A DNA stretch of 64,000 nt from Luteococcus sp048595755 (GCF_048595755.1 NZ_CP184360.1:1488001-1552000); one strand, 5' to 3'; shown: positions 44,354 through 53,515, counted from the first letter of the stretch. Numbers and translations are program-made. Notes: generated by a model not told the origin, from the sequence alone.

Positions 44354-45022
44354 GTGTCCGAGAAGAACTACGACGACGCCTACCGCCGTCCGGGCGGCGC
44401 CACCGAGGCCACCCAGATCCTGCAGACCGACTCCTTGCGCGAGGCGCAGGAGGCCGCCGCGCAGGCGGAGGCCGATGACCGCGCGGCCCAGCGCGCCCGC
44501 GAGCGTGCCGAGCGAGGCCGTGCCTTGGGCAAGGTGCCCGTCTCCGACGGCCCCGATCCGGTGCGGCCCACGATCCCCAAGCCCACCACCGACAAGTTCG
44601 TGCCCTCGCTGGGCCTCTTCCTGCTGCGCCTGGTGACCGGCGGCATCATGGGCGTCCACGGCGTGCAGAAGCTCACCGACATCGCCGGCACCCAGCAGTT
44701 CCTGGGCTCGCTGGGGCTGCCCAGCCCGCAGTACCTGGCCTGGGGCACCGGCATCGCCGAGGTGCTGGCGGGCGTCGCGCTGGTCTTCGGTCTGCTCACC
44801 CGGCTGGCCGGGCTCGGCGTGGCCGTGGTGGCCATCGCCGCGCTGGCCCTGGTCAAGTGGACCTCCACCAAGATCTTCGAATCCGGCCAGCCGGGATTCG
44901 CCGGAGAACTCGAGCTGCTGCTGGCCGCGGTGGGCCTGACGCTGCTGTTCGTCGGTGCCGGCCGGTGGAGCATCGACGGCGCCTTCCGCACTGCCCGTCG
45001 CAGGGCGAAGATGTCGCACTGA
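44354..45022 (+). CDS. DoxX-family membrane protein
   Basis: Four hydrophobic segments with the DoxX motif (FLLRLVTGGIMGVHGVQKL, about residues 95-113) make up the C-terminal two thirds of this 222-residue protein. The first 80 residues are charged, Ala/Arg/Glu-rich and probably coiled, on the cytoplasmic side. DoxX proteins pair with oxidoreductases or thiosulfate metabolism; mycobacterial members join a membrane-associated oxidoreductase complex with SodA. The GTG at 44354 follows GAAGGGA. No obvious partner is adjacent. Confidence 0.87.
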   Translation: MSEKNYDDAYRRPGGATEATQILQTDSLREAQEAAAQAEADDRAAQRARERAERGRALGKVPVSDGPDPVRPTIPKPTTDKFVPSLGLFLLRLVTGGIMGVHGVQKLTDIAGTQQFLGSLGLPSPQYLAWGTGIAEVLAGVALVFGLLTRLAGLGVAVVAIAALALVKWTSTKIFESGQPGFAGELELLLAAVGLTLLFVGAGRWSIDGAFRTARRRAKMSH

Positions 45023-45052
45023 CGGCAATGGCGGTGCGCCGCCTCAGCCTGT

Positions 45053-45088
45053 AAGGCCCGGTTCCTCGTACGAGGAGCCGGGCCTTTT
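45053..45088 (+). terminator. Terminator after the DoxX gene
   Basis: AAGGCCCGG ... CCGGGCCTT with an inner CCTCG/CGAGG helix, followed by TTTTCC. Confidence 0.9.
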
Positions 45089-45140
45089 CCTTGTGGGGCA
45101 AAAGACCAACCTGAGAGCAGGGGTGACGACTGACCCGGTT

Positions 45141-45162
45141 GTTCATCCACTGGCCATCTTGA
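45141..45162 (+). promoter_or_regulatory. PHO-box-like direct repeats upstream of the pstS-like gene
   Basis: GTTCATCCACT (45141-45151) and GGCCATCTTGA (45152-45162) are two adjacent 11-base units that resemble PhoP-type direct repeats of actinobacteria (G(T/G)TCAYCC...). The position upstream of a phosphate-binding gene fits phosphate-starvation control. Confidence 0.35.
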
Positions 45163-45223
45163 AGCGAGGCTGCTGTCACGCACCCCCTCTTGCATGGGCG
45201 AAGACCTTTCGGAGGGAGTCGCT

Positions 45224-46372
45224 GTGCTTGCATCACCCGACAACGGAGTGCCCGTGCTCAAGACCGACGACGCACGGCGTCGTCGCCTCGTCATGCCCCT
45301 GTTCATCCTGTCGCTGGTGGGCCTGTTGGTGCTGGGACTGGCCTGGAACCGTGGCAACGACTCGAAGATCGTCGGTGCCGGCTCGACGCTGGCCGCACCC
45401 ATGATCGATCGCGCGGCCATCGACTACCGCAATGCTTTCAACGCCGACAACCCGGAGCGCCCCGACCAGACAGGCGGTGACTGGGTGATGGACGGCAGCG
45501 GCCTGATCTACGAACCGGTGGGCTCCATGGGCGGCATCATGCGGCTCTCTGACGCCGAGGTGGACTTTGCTGTCAGCGACTACCCGCTCACCACCGAGGC
45601 GCTCGAGGAGCGCGAGCTGGGGCAATTTCCCCTCGCCGCCGGAGCGGTGGCCGTGGTGCACGACCTGGACCTGGGCGGCAAACAGCTGCAGCTGGATGCC
45701 ACCACCGTCGCCAACATCTACCTGGGCACCATCACCAAGTGGAATGACAAGGCGATCGCCACGCTGAACCCCGGCCTCACGCTGCCCGACCAGGCGATCA
45801 AGCCGGTGCACCGCAGCGACGGTTCCGGCTCCACGCAGGGCATCACCCAGTGGTTGGCCACCAACTCGCCACAGTGGAATGACGGCCCCGGTGCCGGCCC
45901 GGCCGTCACCTGGCCCAAGGAGGTCGGCCTGGCCGCCAAGCGTTCCAGCGGCGTGGTGAAGACCGTCAACGACAATCCCGGCGCCATCGGCTACGTCGAA
46001 CCGGGCCAGGCGAAGTCGGCCGGCCTGCAGGTGGCCAAGCTGCGTAACGGCGCCTCGCAGTTCGTCGCCCCGGACGCGGCCGGGATGGCCGCCTCCGTCA
46101 AGGGCATGGACTGGAGCAGCGCCGAGCACTTCACCCGCGTCGCGCCCAATCCCGACGCGAAGGGCGCCTACCCGGTGACGGTGCCGATCTACGTCGTGAT
46201 GAAGCGCGAACCCGAGCAGCGCACCGACGCCAAGCGCGCCTTGGGCTACCTCAAGTACGTGTTGCACCGCTCCGACGCCTCGGTGAAGAAGCTCGGCTAC
46301 CTGCCGCTGCCCCAACAAGGAGCCCAGCAGGTGGACGACTACATCACGCAGACCTTCCCGTACGCCCCCTGA
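45224..46372 (+). CDS. PstS-like phosphate-binding protein, membrane-anchored
   Basis: This 382-residue protein has one N-terminal membrane helix (LFILSLVGLLVLGLAW) without lipobox, so it is anchored rather than lipidated. The periplasmic-binding domain has GAGSTLAAPMI, DFAVSDYPLTTE and RSDGSGSTQGITQWLAT, the phosphate-binding loops of PstS. The GTG at 45224 lies behind TTTCGGAGGGA. The next gene is a Na/Pi cotransporter, not pstCAB, which is unusual for a PstS-type protein. Roles could include phosphate capture for that transporter or signalling. Confidence 0.85.
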   Translation: MLASPDNGVPVLKTDDARRRRLVMPLFILSLVGLLVLGLAWNRGNDSKIVGAGSTLAAPMIDRAAIDYRNAFNADNPERPDQTGGDWVMDGSGLIYEPVGSMGGIMRLSDAEVDFAVSDYPLTTEALEERELGQFPLAAGAVAVVHDLDLGGKQLQLDATTVANIYLGTITKWNDKAIATLNPGLTLPDQAIKPVHRSDGSGSTQGITQWLATNSPQWNDGPGAGPAVTWPKEVGLAAKRSSGVVKTVNDNPGAIGYVEPGQAKSAGLQVAKLRNGASQFVAPDAAGMAASVKGMDWSSAEHFTRVAPNPDAKGAYPVTVPIYVVMKREPEQRTDAKRALGYLKYVLHRSDASVKKLGYLPLPQQGAQQVDDYITQTFPYAP

Positions 46373-46406
46373 CCCCCAATCGACCCACAGAAACTGAGGA
46401 CTCGCC

Positions 46407-48071
46407 ATGGAAGTGGACATTTTCAAGGAAATCCTGGTGCCAGTGATCGGAGGCCTGGGAATCTTCCTGCTGGGCCTCGAGTTCATGGATTCCGGCATCC
46501 AGGCGCTCTCGGTCAACAAGATGCGTGAATGGCTGGCGAAGGTTGCCGGCACCCCGGTCAAGGGCCTGATGGCCGGTACCGTCATCACCGGCGTCATCCA
46601 GTCGTCGACGGCGATGACCGTCATGACGGTGGGCCTGGTGAATGCCGGCGTGTTGAGCCTGCGCTCCGCGATCAGCGTGATCATGGGCGCCAACATCGGC
46701 ACCACCCTCGGCAATGGCCTCATCGCCCTGCCGCTGGGCCCGATCGGGCTGCTCTTCTCCGGCATCTTCGCCTGTGTCTACTGCTTCGCCCGCAAGGAGA
46801 AGACGAAGAACATCGCGCTGGCCAGCATGGGCTTCAGCCTGATCTTCTACGGCCTGAACCTGATGACCGGCGGCCTCAAGCCGCTGCGCAACATGCCCGA
46901 GGTGATGGCCGTCCTGCAGCGTCTGGACTCCTCCAACATCCTGGGCGTCATCTCCTGTGCGCTGATCGCGGCGCTGATCACCGCCATGATCCACTCGTCG
47001 TCGGCCACCATCGGCATCGTGATGGGCCTGGGTGCCTCCGGCGTGCTGCCCTGGCAGACTGCGATCGCCTTCGCCATCGGCGCCGATCTGGGCACCACCA
47101 TCACCTCGTGGATCGCCTCGCTGAACCTCAGCAAGAACGCCAAGCGCACCGCCTATGCCCACATCGCCTTCAACTTCATCGGTGTGTGCGTGGTGTTGGC
47201 GCTCTTCTTCCCGGCCATCCGGGTGCTGCACTGGGGCCTGGGCCTGTTCGGCATCGATCCGGCCCGCGCCGTGATGGTGGACGGCCAGCCCACCTACCCG
47301 ATGGTTCCCGTCGCGGTGGGCCTGTTCTCCATCGTGTTCAACATCTTCAACGTGTGCATCCTGTTCCCCTTCGTCGGCACCTTCGAGCGTGTGCTGTCCA
47401 AGGTGGGGGCCGACAAGGAGGACGAGGAGGACTGGTCGACGCCTCGCTTCCTCACCGTCGACAGCCGTGGGGTGTACGCCCAGGCGGTGCCGGCCGTGCA
47501 GCAGGAGATCCGACGCCAACTGGCCGCCGCCGCGCTGTTCGTCGACATCGCCCGTGGCAAGGAGGACGCCCCCAAGGAGATCGACGAGCACGCCGAGGCC
47601 GTCGACTCGCTCTCGCGCGAGATCCGTGCCTACTCGGCCCACCTGTTCACCGACGACCTGAACCGGGAACAGATGGACCTGGTGGCCAGCCTGATCGAAG
47701 AGGTCGACTTCACCAGTGCGTTGACCGAGCAGCTGCACCAGGTGGCGCGACGTGCCCAGCGGGAGCAGTTCAGCCCCGCCAGCCAGGTCTTCCTGGAGGA
47801 GGCGCTGGAGAAGCTCGACCAGCAGCTGGAGGTCGTGGGTGCCCCGGTGCAGGCCAAGCCCGAACCACGTCCCACCGACGGTGCGCAGCGCAGCGTCGAG
47901 AGCTTGCGCTGGCAGGTCATCGACACCCCGTCGCTTCCGGCCGGTGAGAAGGGTGCCCTGCTGGCCATCCTGGGTTCGATCGAGCGCAGCGAGTCGCTCG
48001 TTGCGCGCATCCAGAGCGAGCGTGCCTCGGTGGATCGTGGGATCGCCGCCATGGAGACGACGGAGGCCTGA
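46407..48071 (+). CDS. Na+/phosphate cotransporter (NptA/PNaS family) with PhoU-like tail
   Basis: Residues 1-330 of this 554-residue protein form two inverted Na/Pi repeats with the signature QSSTAMTVMTVGLVNAG (around 65) and HSSSATIGIVMGLGASG (around 200). The rest is cytoplasmic, helical and PhoU-like. It imports phosphate with sodium. The ATG follows GAGGACTCGCC and starts 34 bases after the PstS-like gene; the pair looks like one unit under a PHO-like box. Confidence 0.93.
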   Translation: MEVDIFKEILVPVIGGLGIFLLGLEFMDSGIQALSVNKMREWLAKVAGTPVKGLMAGTVITGVIQSSTAMTVMTVGLVNAGVLSLRSAISVIMGANIGTTLGNGLIALPLGPIGLLFSGIFACVYCFARKEKTKNIALASMGFSLIFYGLNLMTGGLKPLRNMPEVMAVLQRLDSSNILGVISCALIAALITAMIHSSSATIGIVMGLGASGVLPWQTAIAFAIGADLGTTITSWIASLNLSKNAKRTAYAHIAFNFIGVCVVLALFFPAIRVLHWGLGLFGIDPARAVMVDGQPTYPMVPVAVGLFSIVFNIFNVCILFPFVGTFERVLSKVGADKEDEEDWSTPRFLTVDSRGVYAQAVPAVQQEIRRQLAAAALFVDIARGKEDAPKEIDEHAEAVDSLSREIRAYSAHLFTDDLNREQMDLVASLIEEVDFTSALTEQLHQVARRAQREQFSPASQVFLEEALEKLDQQLEVVGAPVQAKPEPRPTDGAQRSVESLRWQVIDTPSLPAGEKGALLAILGSIERSESLVARIQSERASVDRGIAAMETTEA

Positions 48072-48179
48072 GACGGCCCTGTGTCACGGACAGCCCTGCA
48101 CCTTCGTGAACTGGTCCCCAGCTCACTTCGGGTGCGGGGCCGTTCCGCGTCCGGGGCCGGGGGAGTGACGCCAACGCCG

Positions 48180-48185
48180 TAGTCT
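48180..48185 (+). promoter_or_regulatory. -10 box of a leaderless promoter (PSP1 gene)
   Basis: TAGTCT is followed by seven bases and the ATG at 48193. Confidence 0.6.
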
Positions 48186-48192
48186 GGGGCGC

Positions 48193-49077
48193 ATGGCGCG
48201 TGTGATGGCGGTCACCTTCGAGACCCATGGGCAGCTGCACTACCTGGATCCCGGGACGTCGCAGTACCGGGTGGGTGACATGGTGCTGCACCCCACCGAG
48301 CATGGGTCGGAGGTGGCGCAGGTGGTGTGGGCTCCGGAACACGTCGACAGTGACAACCTCACCGGGCTGCCGGTGTGCGAGGGCATGGCCAGCGAGGCCG
48401 ACCTGCGCCGCGACCGGGAGAATCGCCAGCACAAGGCCCAGGCCGAACGCATCGCCAAGGAACTGATCGCCAAGCACGAGCTGCCGATGAAGGTGGTGGG
48501 CATCGACTGGATCGACCGGTCCGACGAGTTCGACCTGATGGTGGCCATCTACTTCACCGCACCGGGCCGCGTCGACTTCCGCCAGCTGATCGGTGACCTG
48601 GCCCGCAACCTGCGCGCCCGGGTGGACCTGCGGCAGGTGGCCGGGCGTGACGCGGCGCGGCTGACCGGTGGCATCGGTTCCTGCGGGCGCGACCTGTGCT
48701 GTTCCACCTTCCTGACCGACTTCGAACCCGTCAGCATGCGGCTGGCCAAGGTGCAGAACCTCTCACCGAACCCGCTGGCGATCCAGGGCCAGTGCGGCAA
48801 GCTGATGTGCTGCCTGAAATACGAGCACCCCCTCTACGTCGACTTCGGCAAGCAGGCCCCGGCCGTCGGGGAGCGGGTGAGCAGCCCGATCGGCGACGGC
48901 ACGGTGATCGGCCATTCGGTGCCGGCGCAGAGCGTCACCGTCCGCAATCGCGACGGCGAGGTGGCCCGCTGCCCGCTCACCGAGGTGTGCGTGAAGTCGA
49001 AGCGTCGCAAGGAACGCCATGGCGCACTGCAACGTCGCGCCCAGCAGGAGCCGCACACAACCCAGGAGGACAAGTGA
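48193..49077 (+). CDS. PSP1/RicT (YaaT)-type protein
   Basis: This 294-residue protein has the PSP1 C-terminal domain (VVGIDWIDRSDEFDLMVAIYFTAPGRVDFRQLI) and two CxxxCC motifs (GSCGRDLCCSTFL, QCGKLMCCLKYE) that bind an iron-sulfur cluster in the RicA-RicF-RicT complex of Bacillus. The first 85 residues are the family N-terminus with a beta-barrel-like start. It probably affects RNA maturation or signalling. Start is leaderless and its stop overlaps the GTG of the hydrolase gene. Genomes of this group keep it near holB. Confidence 0.93.
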   Translation: MARVMAVTFETHGQLHYLDPGTSQYRVGDMVLHPTEHGSEVAQVVWAPEHVDSDNLTGLPVCEGMASEADLRRDRENRQHKAQAERIAKELIAKHELPMKVVGIDWIDRSDEFDLMVAIYFTAPGRVDFRQLIGDLARNLRARVDLRQVAGRDAARLTGGIGSCGRDLCCSTFLTDFEPVSMRLAKVQNLSPNPLAIQGQCGKLMCCLKYEHPLYVDFGKQAPAVGERVSSPIGDGTVIGHSVPAQSVTVRNRDGEVARCPLTEVCVKSKRRKERHGALQRRAQQEPHTTQEDK

Positions 49078-50729
49078 GCATCCGCCGCCGCATGGGATGG
49101 ACGGCCGCTGCAGCGGCGCTGCTGCTGACCGGGTGCCTTCCGCAGCCCTCACAGCCGTCACCGGGGGCATCGAGCCAGGCTGGGCAGGGCAGCACTTCCG
49201 CTTCCCCGTCGAATCCTGCCAGCCCGTCGGCCTCGGCCACCCCCGTCGCGACCACCCGTGAGGACGTGGCCGGCTTGGACCTGTCGCAGCACCAGCTGGC
49301 CGGCAAGTACTCCTCGCCCGACCGGATGGAGATGGGCTCCGACACGCAGCCCGATGGCTTCACCGCGGCGCCCGAGGGTCAGGGGCGTCAGCGCTACCTG
49401 GACCAGGAGATCGAGTGGGAACGCTGTCGTGAGTACCAGTGCGGCCAGGTTCTGGTGCCGCTGGACTGGGACCGGCCCGATGGGCAGGCCATCACCCTGC
49501 GGATGAAGAAGGCCCCCGCCGCGAAGCAGCGCAAGGGCACCCTGTTCATCAATCCGGGTGGGCCCGGCGGCTCGGGACGAGACATGGTGGACGGTTTCGA
49601 CCGTGCCTCCTTTCCGCACCACGACGTGATCGGCTGGGATCCTCGCGGCAGCGGCGGCTCCACCCCGGTGGTGTGCGGCACCCCCGAGCAGACCGACGCC
49701 TACGTCGCGATGGACACCTCACCCGACGACGAGCAGGAGGTGGAGGAGGTTGCGCAGGGCTACCGGGACTTCGCCACGCAGTGCCGGGAAGGGTCGGGCG
49801 CGCTGCTGGACCACATCTCCACCATCGACACCGCGCGTGACCTGGACTACCTGCGCCACCTCGTCGGCGACCAGAAGCTCGACTACCTGGGGATCAGCTA
49901 CGGCACCTACATCGGCTCGGTCTACGGGGAGCTCTACCCGCAGCGCGTCGGCCGGATGGTGCTGGACAGCGCCGTCAACATCACCGACGACGAGTCGGTG
50001 ATCCAGGCGATGGGCTTCGACCTGGCGTTGAAGGACTACGCCACCTGGTGCGCCAAGCAGTCCTGCGGCTTGGGCGCCACCCAGGACGAGGTGGTCAAGG
50101 CCGTCACCGGCATCTTCGACCAGCTGGACGCCAAGCCCTTGCCGGTGGGCGGGCGTGAACTCACCCAGGCGCTGGGCGTCACCGGGACGGTCACATACCT
50201 GTACTACGGCGCCCAGGGCTACCGGCCGCTCACCGACGCACTGCTGCAGACCCGCGACGGGCAGGGGCAGGAACTGCTTCGCATGGCCGACATGATGAAT
50301 GGTCGGCAGCCGAATGGCAGTTACTCGTCGATGACCTACTCCTTCCCGGGGATCGGCTGCATCGACTCGGAGGATCCGGGGGAGAAGGGCGCGCTCGAGG
50401 AGTTCCCCGACGACGTGAAGAAGGCCCCGATCCTGGCGCCCTACTTTGGCCCCAACCTGCAGTGCACCTGGTGGACCGCCAAGCCGGCGCCTCAGTTGAA
50501 GCTCACCGCCAAGGGCGCGGCGCCGATCCTGGTGCTGGGCGCCACCGGTGACCCCGCCACCCCCTACCAGCAGGCCGTGTGGATGGCCGACCAGCTGGAC
50601 TCCGGCGTGCTGCTGACCTGGAAGGGCGCCGGACACTCGGCGTGGGACCTGGGCAATGACTGCGTCAAGGACGCCGTGCGCGGCTACGTGAACGACGGCA
50701 CGGTCCCCGCCGACAAGACCACCTGCTAG
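49074..50729 (+). CDS. Secreted alpha/beta hydrolase, TAP-like (SlpD/CaeA family)
   Basis: This 551-residue lipoprotein (lipobox LLTGC, Cys21) has a Ser/Pro/Ala linker and then a proline-iminopeptidase-like alpha/beta hydrolase. Ser275 lies in GISYGTY, Asp493 in GATGDPATP and His521 in GAGHSAW; INPGGPGGSG is the oxyanion region. C-terminal TAP-like residues are typical of actinobacterial tripeptidyl aminopeptidases. It acts outside the membrane on peptides or esters. The GTG overlaps the PSP1 stop after AGGAGGACAA. Confidence 0.9.
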   Translation: MSIRRRMGWTAAAAALLLTGCLPQPSQPSPGASSQAGQGSTSASPSNPASPSASATPVATTREDVAGLDLSQHQLAGKYSSPDRMEMGSDTQPDGFTAAPEGQGRQRYLDQEIEWERCREYQCGQVLVPLDWDRPDGQAITLRMKKAPAAKQRKGTLFINPGGPGGSGRDMVDGFDRASFPHHDVIGWDPRGSGGSTPVVCGTPEQTDAYVAMDTSPDDEQEVEEVAQGYRDFATQCREGSGALLDHISTIDTARDLDYLRHLVGDQKLDYLGISYGTYIGSVYGELYPQRVGRMVLDSAVNITDDESVIQAMGFDLALKDYATWCAKQSCGLGATQDEVVKAVTGIFDQLDAKPLPVGGRELTQALGVTGTVTYLYYGAQGYRPLTDALLQTRDGQGQELLRMADMMNGRQPNGSYSSMTYSFPGIGCIDSEDPGEKGALEEFPDDVKKAPILAPYFGPNLQCTWWTAKPAPQLKLTAKGAAPILVLGATGDPATPYQQAVWMADQLDSGVLLTWKGAGHSAWDLGNDCVKDAVRGYVNDGTVPADKTTC

Positions 50730-50809
50730 GGGCCTCGACGGGCTCGGCCGCCGGAGAACCGTTCCCCGAGCCCGTCGAGGGTCCGTTCCCCGAGCCTGTC
50801 GAGGGGTGG
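50730..50809. repeat. Three dispersed-repeat half-sites in an inverted array
   Basis: CCTCGACGGGCTCGG (50733-50747) is followed by CCCCGAGCCCGTCGAGGG (50764-50781) and CCCCGAGCCTGTCGAGGGG (50788-50806). The array fills almost the whole gap between convergent genes and abuts the next stop codon. Sequence variation in the first pair (GGGC/GCCC) is compensatory. Confidence 0.85.
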
Positions 50810-52396
50810 TCAGCCGGCGCGCTTGGCCAGCTCGTCGGTGGCCTGCTTGATCACCTGTACCAGCTCGGCCTCGGTCATCTCCGACAGCGGCTTGTCGGTC
50901 TGCACCGTGGTGCTGTCGGGCTTGCTGCTGCCCTTGGGCTTGTCCGTGCGCGAGACGCTGATGGCCCCGTCGGGACTGATGTCGGCGCGGTAGTTCACGG
51001 TCTGGCCCATGCCGATGGAGGCGGCCCAGTGACCGTCCTTGGCGGGCACGATCTCGTAGACGCGCATCCCGGCAGACCAGCGGGTGGCCCATTCGGGGTC
51101 GGAATCCACTGAGGCGCTGCGGATGGTGTTCTCCAGCGTGCTGGTGGCCTGCTGCTTGGCCTTGGTCTCGATGGTCATCTCATGGTCCTGCTCGGTGCCG
51201 GTCTGCTGCGCCGGTGCGGTGAGCGTCGCCACGATGGTCTGCGACGAGCCGCGCGGTGTCAGCGGGGTGACGTGACGCATCTGCTCGTCGGCGCTCATCA
51301 GGGTGAACTCACCGGTGTTGCCCGCATTGGCGTCCTCCTCGTCCTTGTCGGTGACGTCATAGCCGGATCGTGCGCTCCACCAGTCCGCCCACGAGCCGGT
51401 GCCGCGCAGCCCCTGGCGGCGATCCTTCGACAGCGAGGTGGGCATCGTCGGGCCCTCGATCTTCTGCTTGGCGAGCTCTTCGCCGCTGAGGATCTGCAAC
51501 CCGTCGACGGTGTAGATCGCGGCCCCGGCCGGCACCTTGGTGGGCACCAGGAAACCGGACCACTTGGTGAGCGGCACGACGACGACCGGCTTGTCACCGT
51601 CGCAGTAGCCGTAGGCGTCGGACTCCTCGAAGTGCGACAGCGGCGCCTTGTTGTTGATGGCGCGGTTCAGCGAATGGTGTGGCCAGAAGGAGCCCAGCCG
51701 CAGGTCCATCTCCTCCGGCACCAGACAGCTGGACGACATGCCGCTGCCCAGCGGACCCACTGACGGCAGGTTGAACTCGCGGATCGACTGATAGCCCTGC
51801 ATGCCGACGGCGGAGCGGCCAGTGATGATCGTCGAGTAGCGGCTGGTGCCCTTGGACTCGGCGTCGGGAACGTAGGCGACGCGGCCCAGCGAACCGACAT
51901 TGTCGCCCTGGTCACGGGCGGCCAGGTTGTTGGCCACCAGCCACGGTGCGCGGTCCTGGTAGGAGGTGACCGTGCTGTCGTCCTTGTGCGCCAGCTGCGC
52001 GTAGGACTTGGCGCGCGCATACTGCCCGAAGGCGAAGGGGTAGGCGATGCAGGCGATCAGCAGCACCGTCAGCAGCGAACCGAGCCTGCCGACCAGCTTC
52101 TTGTTCTTACCCGCGACGGCAGCGGCCACCAGCAGTGCCAGCAGCGCCAACAGGGTGAGCCCGGCAGTGGGGTAGGGGTGCAGGATCGAGTCGAGGGTGG
52201 TGATGACGCCCAGACCCCGCCAGGCGAACAGCCCCAGCAGCACGACGGCGATCGAGGTCAACACCGCCTTGGTACTGATGTTCACGTCAGAGCTGCCCGC
52301 CTTGCCCGCCGCCTTGGCGGTCTTCGGCTTGTTCTGGGCCGGCTTGGGCGTGGGCTGCTTCTTCTCGTCGGGGGTGTGGCCGGGATTGCCGCTCAT
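50810..52396 (-). CDS. Unknown membrane protein with exported C-terminal domain
   Basis: This 528-residue protein has a charged Lys/Pro-rich N-terminus, three hydrophobic segments at about 45-65, 80-105 and 110-135, and a large exterior domain with two cysteines near SSSCLVPEEM and DAYGYCDGDK that could be a disulfide. I recognise no known family. GGAG precedes the ATG at 52396. Its last 25 residues form a short amphipathic helix (EMTEAELVQVIKQATDELAK). It is preceded by a long hairpin element and followed by palindromic repeats. No partner is evident. Confidence 0.72.
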   Translation of the reverse strand: MSGNPGHTPDEKKQPTPKPAQNKPKTAKAAGKAGSSDVNISTKAVLTSIAVVLLGLFAWRGLGVITTLDSILHPYPTAGLTLLALLALLVAAAVAGKNKKLVGRLGSLLTVLLIACIAYPFAFGQYARAKSYAQLAHKDDSTVTSYQDRAPWLVANNLAARDQGDNVGSLGRVAYVPDAESKGTSRYSTIITGRSAVGMQGYQSIREFNLPSVGPLGSGMSSSCLVPEEMDLRLGSFWPHHSLNRAINNKAPLSHFEESDAYGYCDGDKPVVVVPLTKWSGFLVPTKVPAGAAIYTVDGLQILSGEELAKQKIEGPTMPTSLSKDRRQGLRGTGSWADWWSARSGYDVTDKDEEDANAGNTGEFTLMSADEQMRHVTPLTPRGSSQTIVATLTAPAQQTGTEQDHEMTIETKAKQQATSTLENTIRSASVDSDPEWATRWSAGMRVYEIVPAKDGHWAASIGMGQTVNYRADISPDGAISVSRTDKPKGSSKPDSTTVQTDKPLSEMTEAELVQVIKQATDELAKRAG

Positions 52397-52503
52397 TGCT
52401 GCTCCGCGTGCTTGGGGATGTCGTCGGCGCAAGCCTAGTTGGCGAAGGGCCTAGTCAACGCGGGTCACAAGGAGGGCAAGGCCCCTCCTTTCGGCCATCC
52501 CCT

Positions 52504-52574
52504 CCGCAAACAGAGAGATCTCGGGTCCTCATTGTCACAGTGGCAGTGAAGACCCGAAATCTCTCTGTTTGCGG
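52504..52574. repeat. 71-bp long inverted repeat
   Basis: The 24-base arms CCGCAAACAGAGAGATCTCG(GGTC) at 52504-52527 and 52551-52574 are complementary at 23 of 24 positions. The 23-base centre can itself pair (CATTGTCAC/GTGGCAGTG with wobble pairs), so the whole unit folds as one hairpin of about 30 pairs. There is no T tail. It stands between two minus-strand genes. Confidence 0.85.
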
Positions 52575-52582
52575 CAGCCAGG

Positions 52583-53515
52583 TCAGTGGGTGCGCTCCCA
52601 TTCGGACAGGAAGGCATCCACCTCGTCGCGAGTCGGGGCGGTGGCCGGCCCCTTGCGGGTCACTTTCAGCGCGCTGGCCGCATTGGCGCGACGTGCCGAC
52701 TCCACCCAGTCGCCGGTGAGGATGTATTCGGCCGAGAGCACCCCGGCGTGGCAGTCGCCCGCACCATTGGTGTCCACCGGCTTCTGCGGGTAACCGGGCA
52801 CCAGGTGGGTCTGGCCGTCGACGTGGACGGCGCAGCCGTCTCGTCCGTCACGGACGATGGCGACAGCCCCCTCGGGGAGGTGTTCGGCGCAGGCTGCGGC
52901 GGCGGTCTGCATGTCTCGTTCCATGGTGAGCTGGTGGGCTTCGTCGCCATTGGAGGTCCAGACCGTGGTGAGTGCCAACATCCGCTGCCGGATCGGGGCG
53001 GGCAATGCGCTGAAGGCGGCGCCCGGATCGAGTAGCACGATCACGCCCTCGGGCAGGGACTCCAGCCACTCCAGCAGGGGTTTGCGGGTGCTGCGGACCA
53101 CCAGCGAGTAGCCCGTGACGTGCACCAGGTCTCCCGCTTCCGGCTTGCTGGTGGCCAGGGATTCGACGCTGATCAGGCGTTCGGCGCCCATGGTGGTGAC
53201 GAAGGTGCGCTCGGCCGACGGTTCGATCATCACGAAGCAGATCCCGGTGTCGATCTCGTCGACGACGGGGGAGGAGATCTCGATGCCCTCGTCGGCCATC
53301 GCCTGGCGGATCAGATCCCCGTTGGGCCCCTTGCCGTGGGCTCCGGCGTGGACGCTCTGGGCGCCGGTTCGGGCACTGGCCACCAGGATGTTGGTGGCGC
53401 CACCGGCGTAGCGGGCATAGCTGGTGGCCATCGAGTTGTCGCCCCGCCACGGCAGGGCGGGGATCTCGACCACTTCGTCCACCAGCGCCTGGCCGGTGTG
53501 GATGACGCGTGCCAT
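52583..53515 (-). CDS. PfkB-family carbohydrate kinase
   Basis: This 310-residue ribokinase-like enzyme has the N-terminal GG pair region (ARYAGGATNILVASARTGA) and the C-terminal ATP/anion-hole motif DTNGAGDCHAG with catalytic Asp at about residue 252. The substrate is not evident; ribokinase, nucleoside kinase and fructokinase relatives all fit. GGAAGGACAC precedes the ATG at 53515. No sugar operon is attached. It lies between the long hairpin and the aminotransferase promoter. Confidence 0.9.
   Translation of the reverse strand: MARVIHTGQALVDEVVEIPALPWRGDNSMATSYARYAGGATNILVASARTGAQSVHAGAHGKGPNGDLIRQAMADEGIEISSPVVDEIDTGICFVMIEPSAERTFVTTMGAERLISVESLATSKPEAGDLVHVTGYSLVVRSTRKPLLEWLESLPEGVIVLLDPGAAFSALPAPIRQRMLALTTVWTSNGDEAHQLTMERDMQTAAAACAEHLPEGAVAIVRDGRDGCAVHVDGQTHLVPGYPQKPVDTNGAGDCHAGVLSAEYILTGDWVESARRANAASALKVTRKGPATAPTRDEVDAFLSEWERTH

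Noticed and set aside
45053..45088. Riboswitch upstream of the PstS-like gene
   Set aside because: The hairpin with TTTT is a simple terminator right after the DoxX stop codon.
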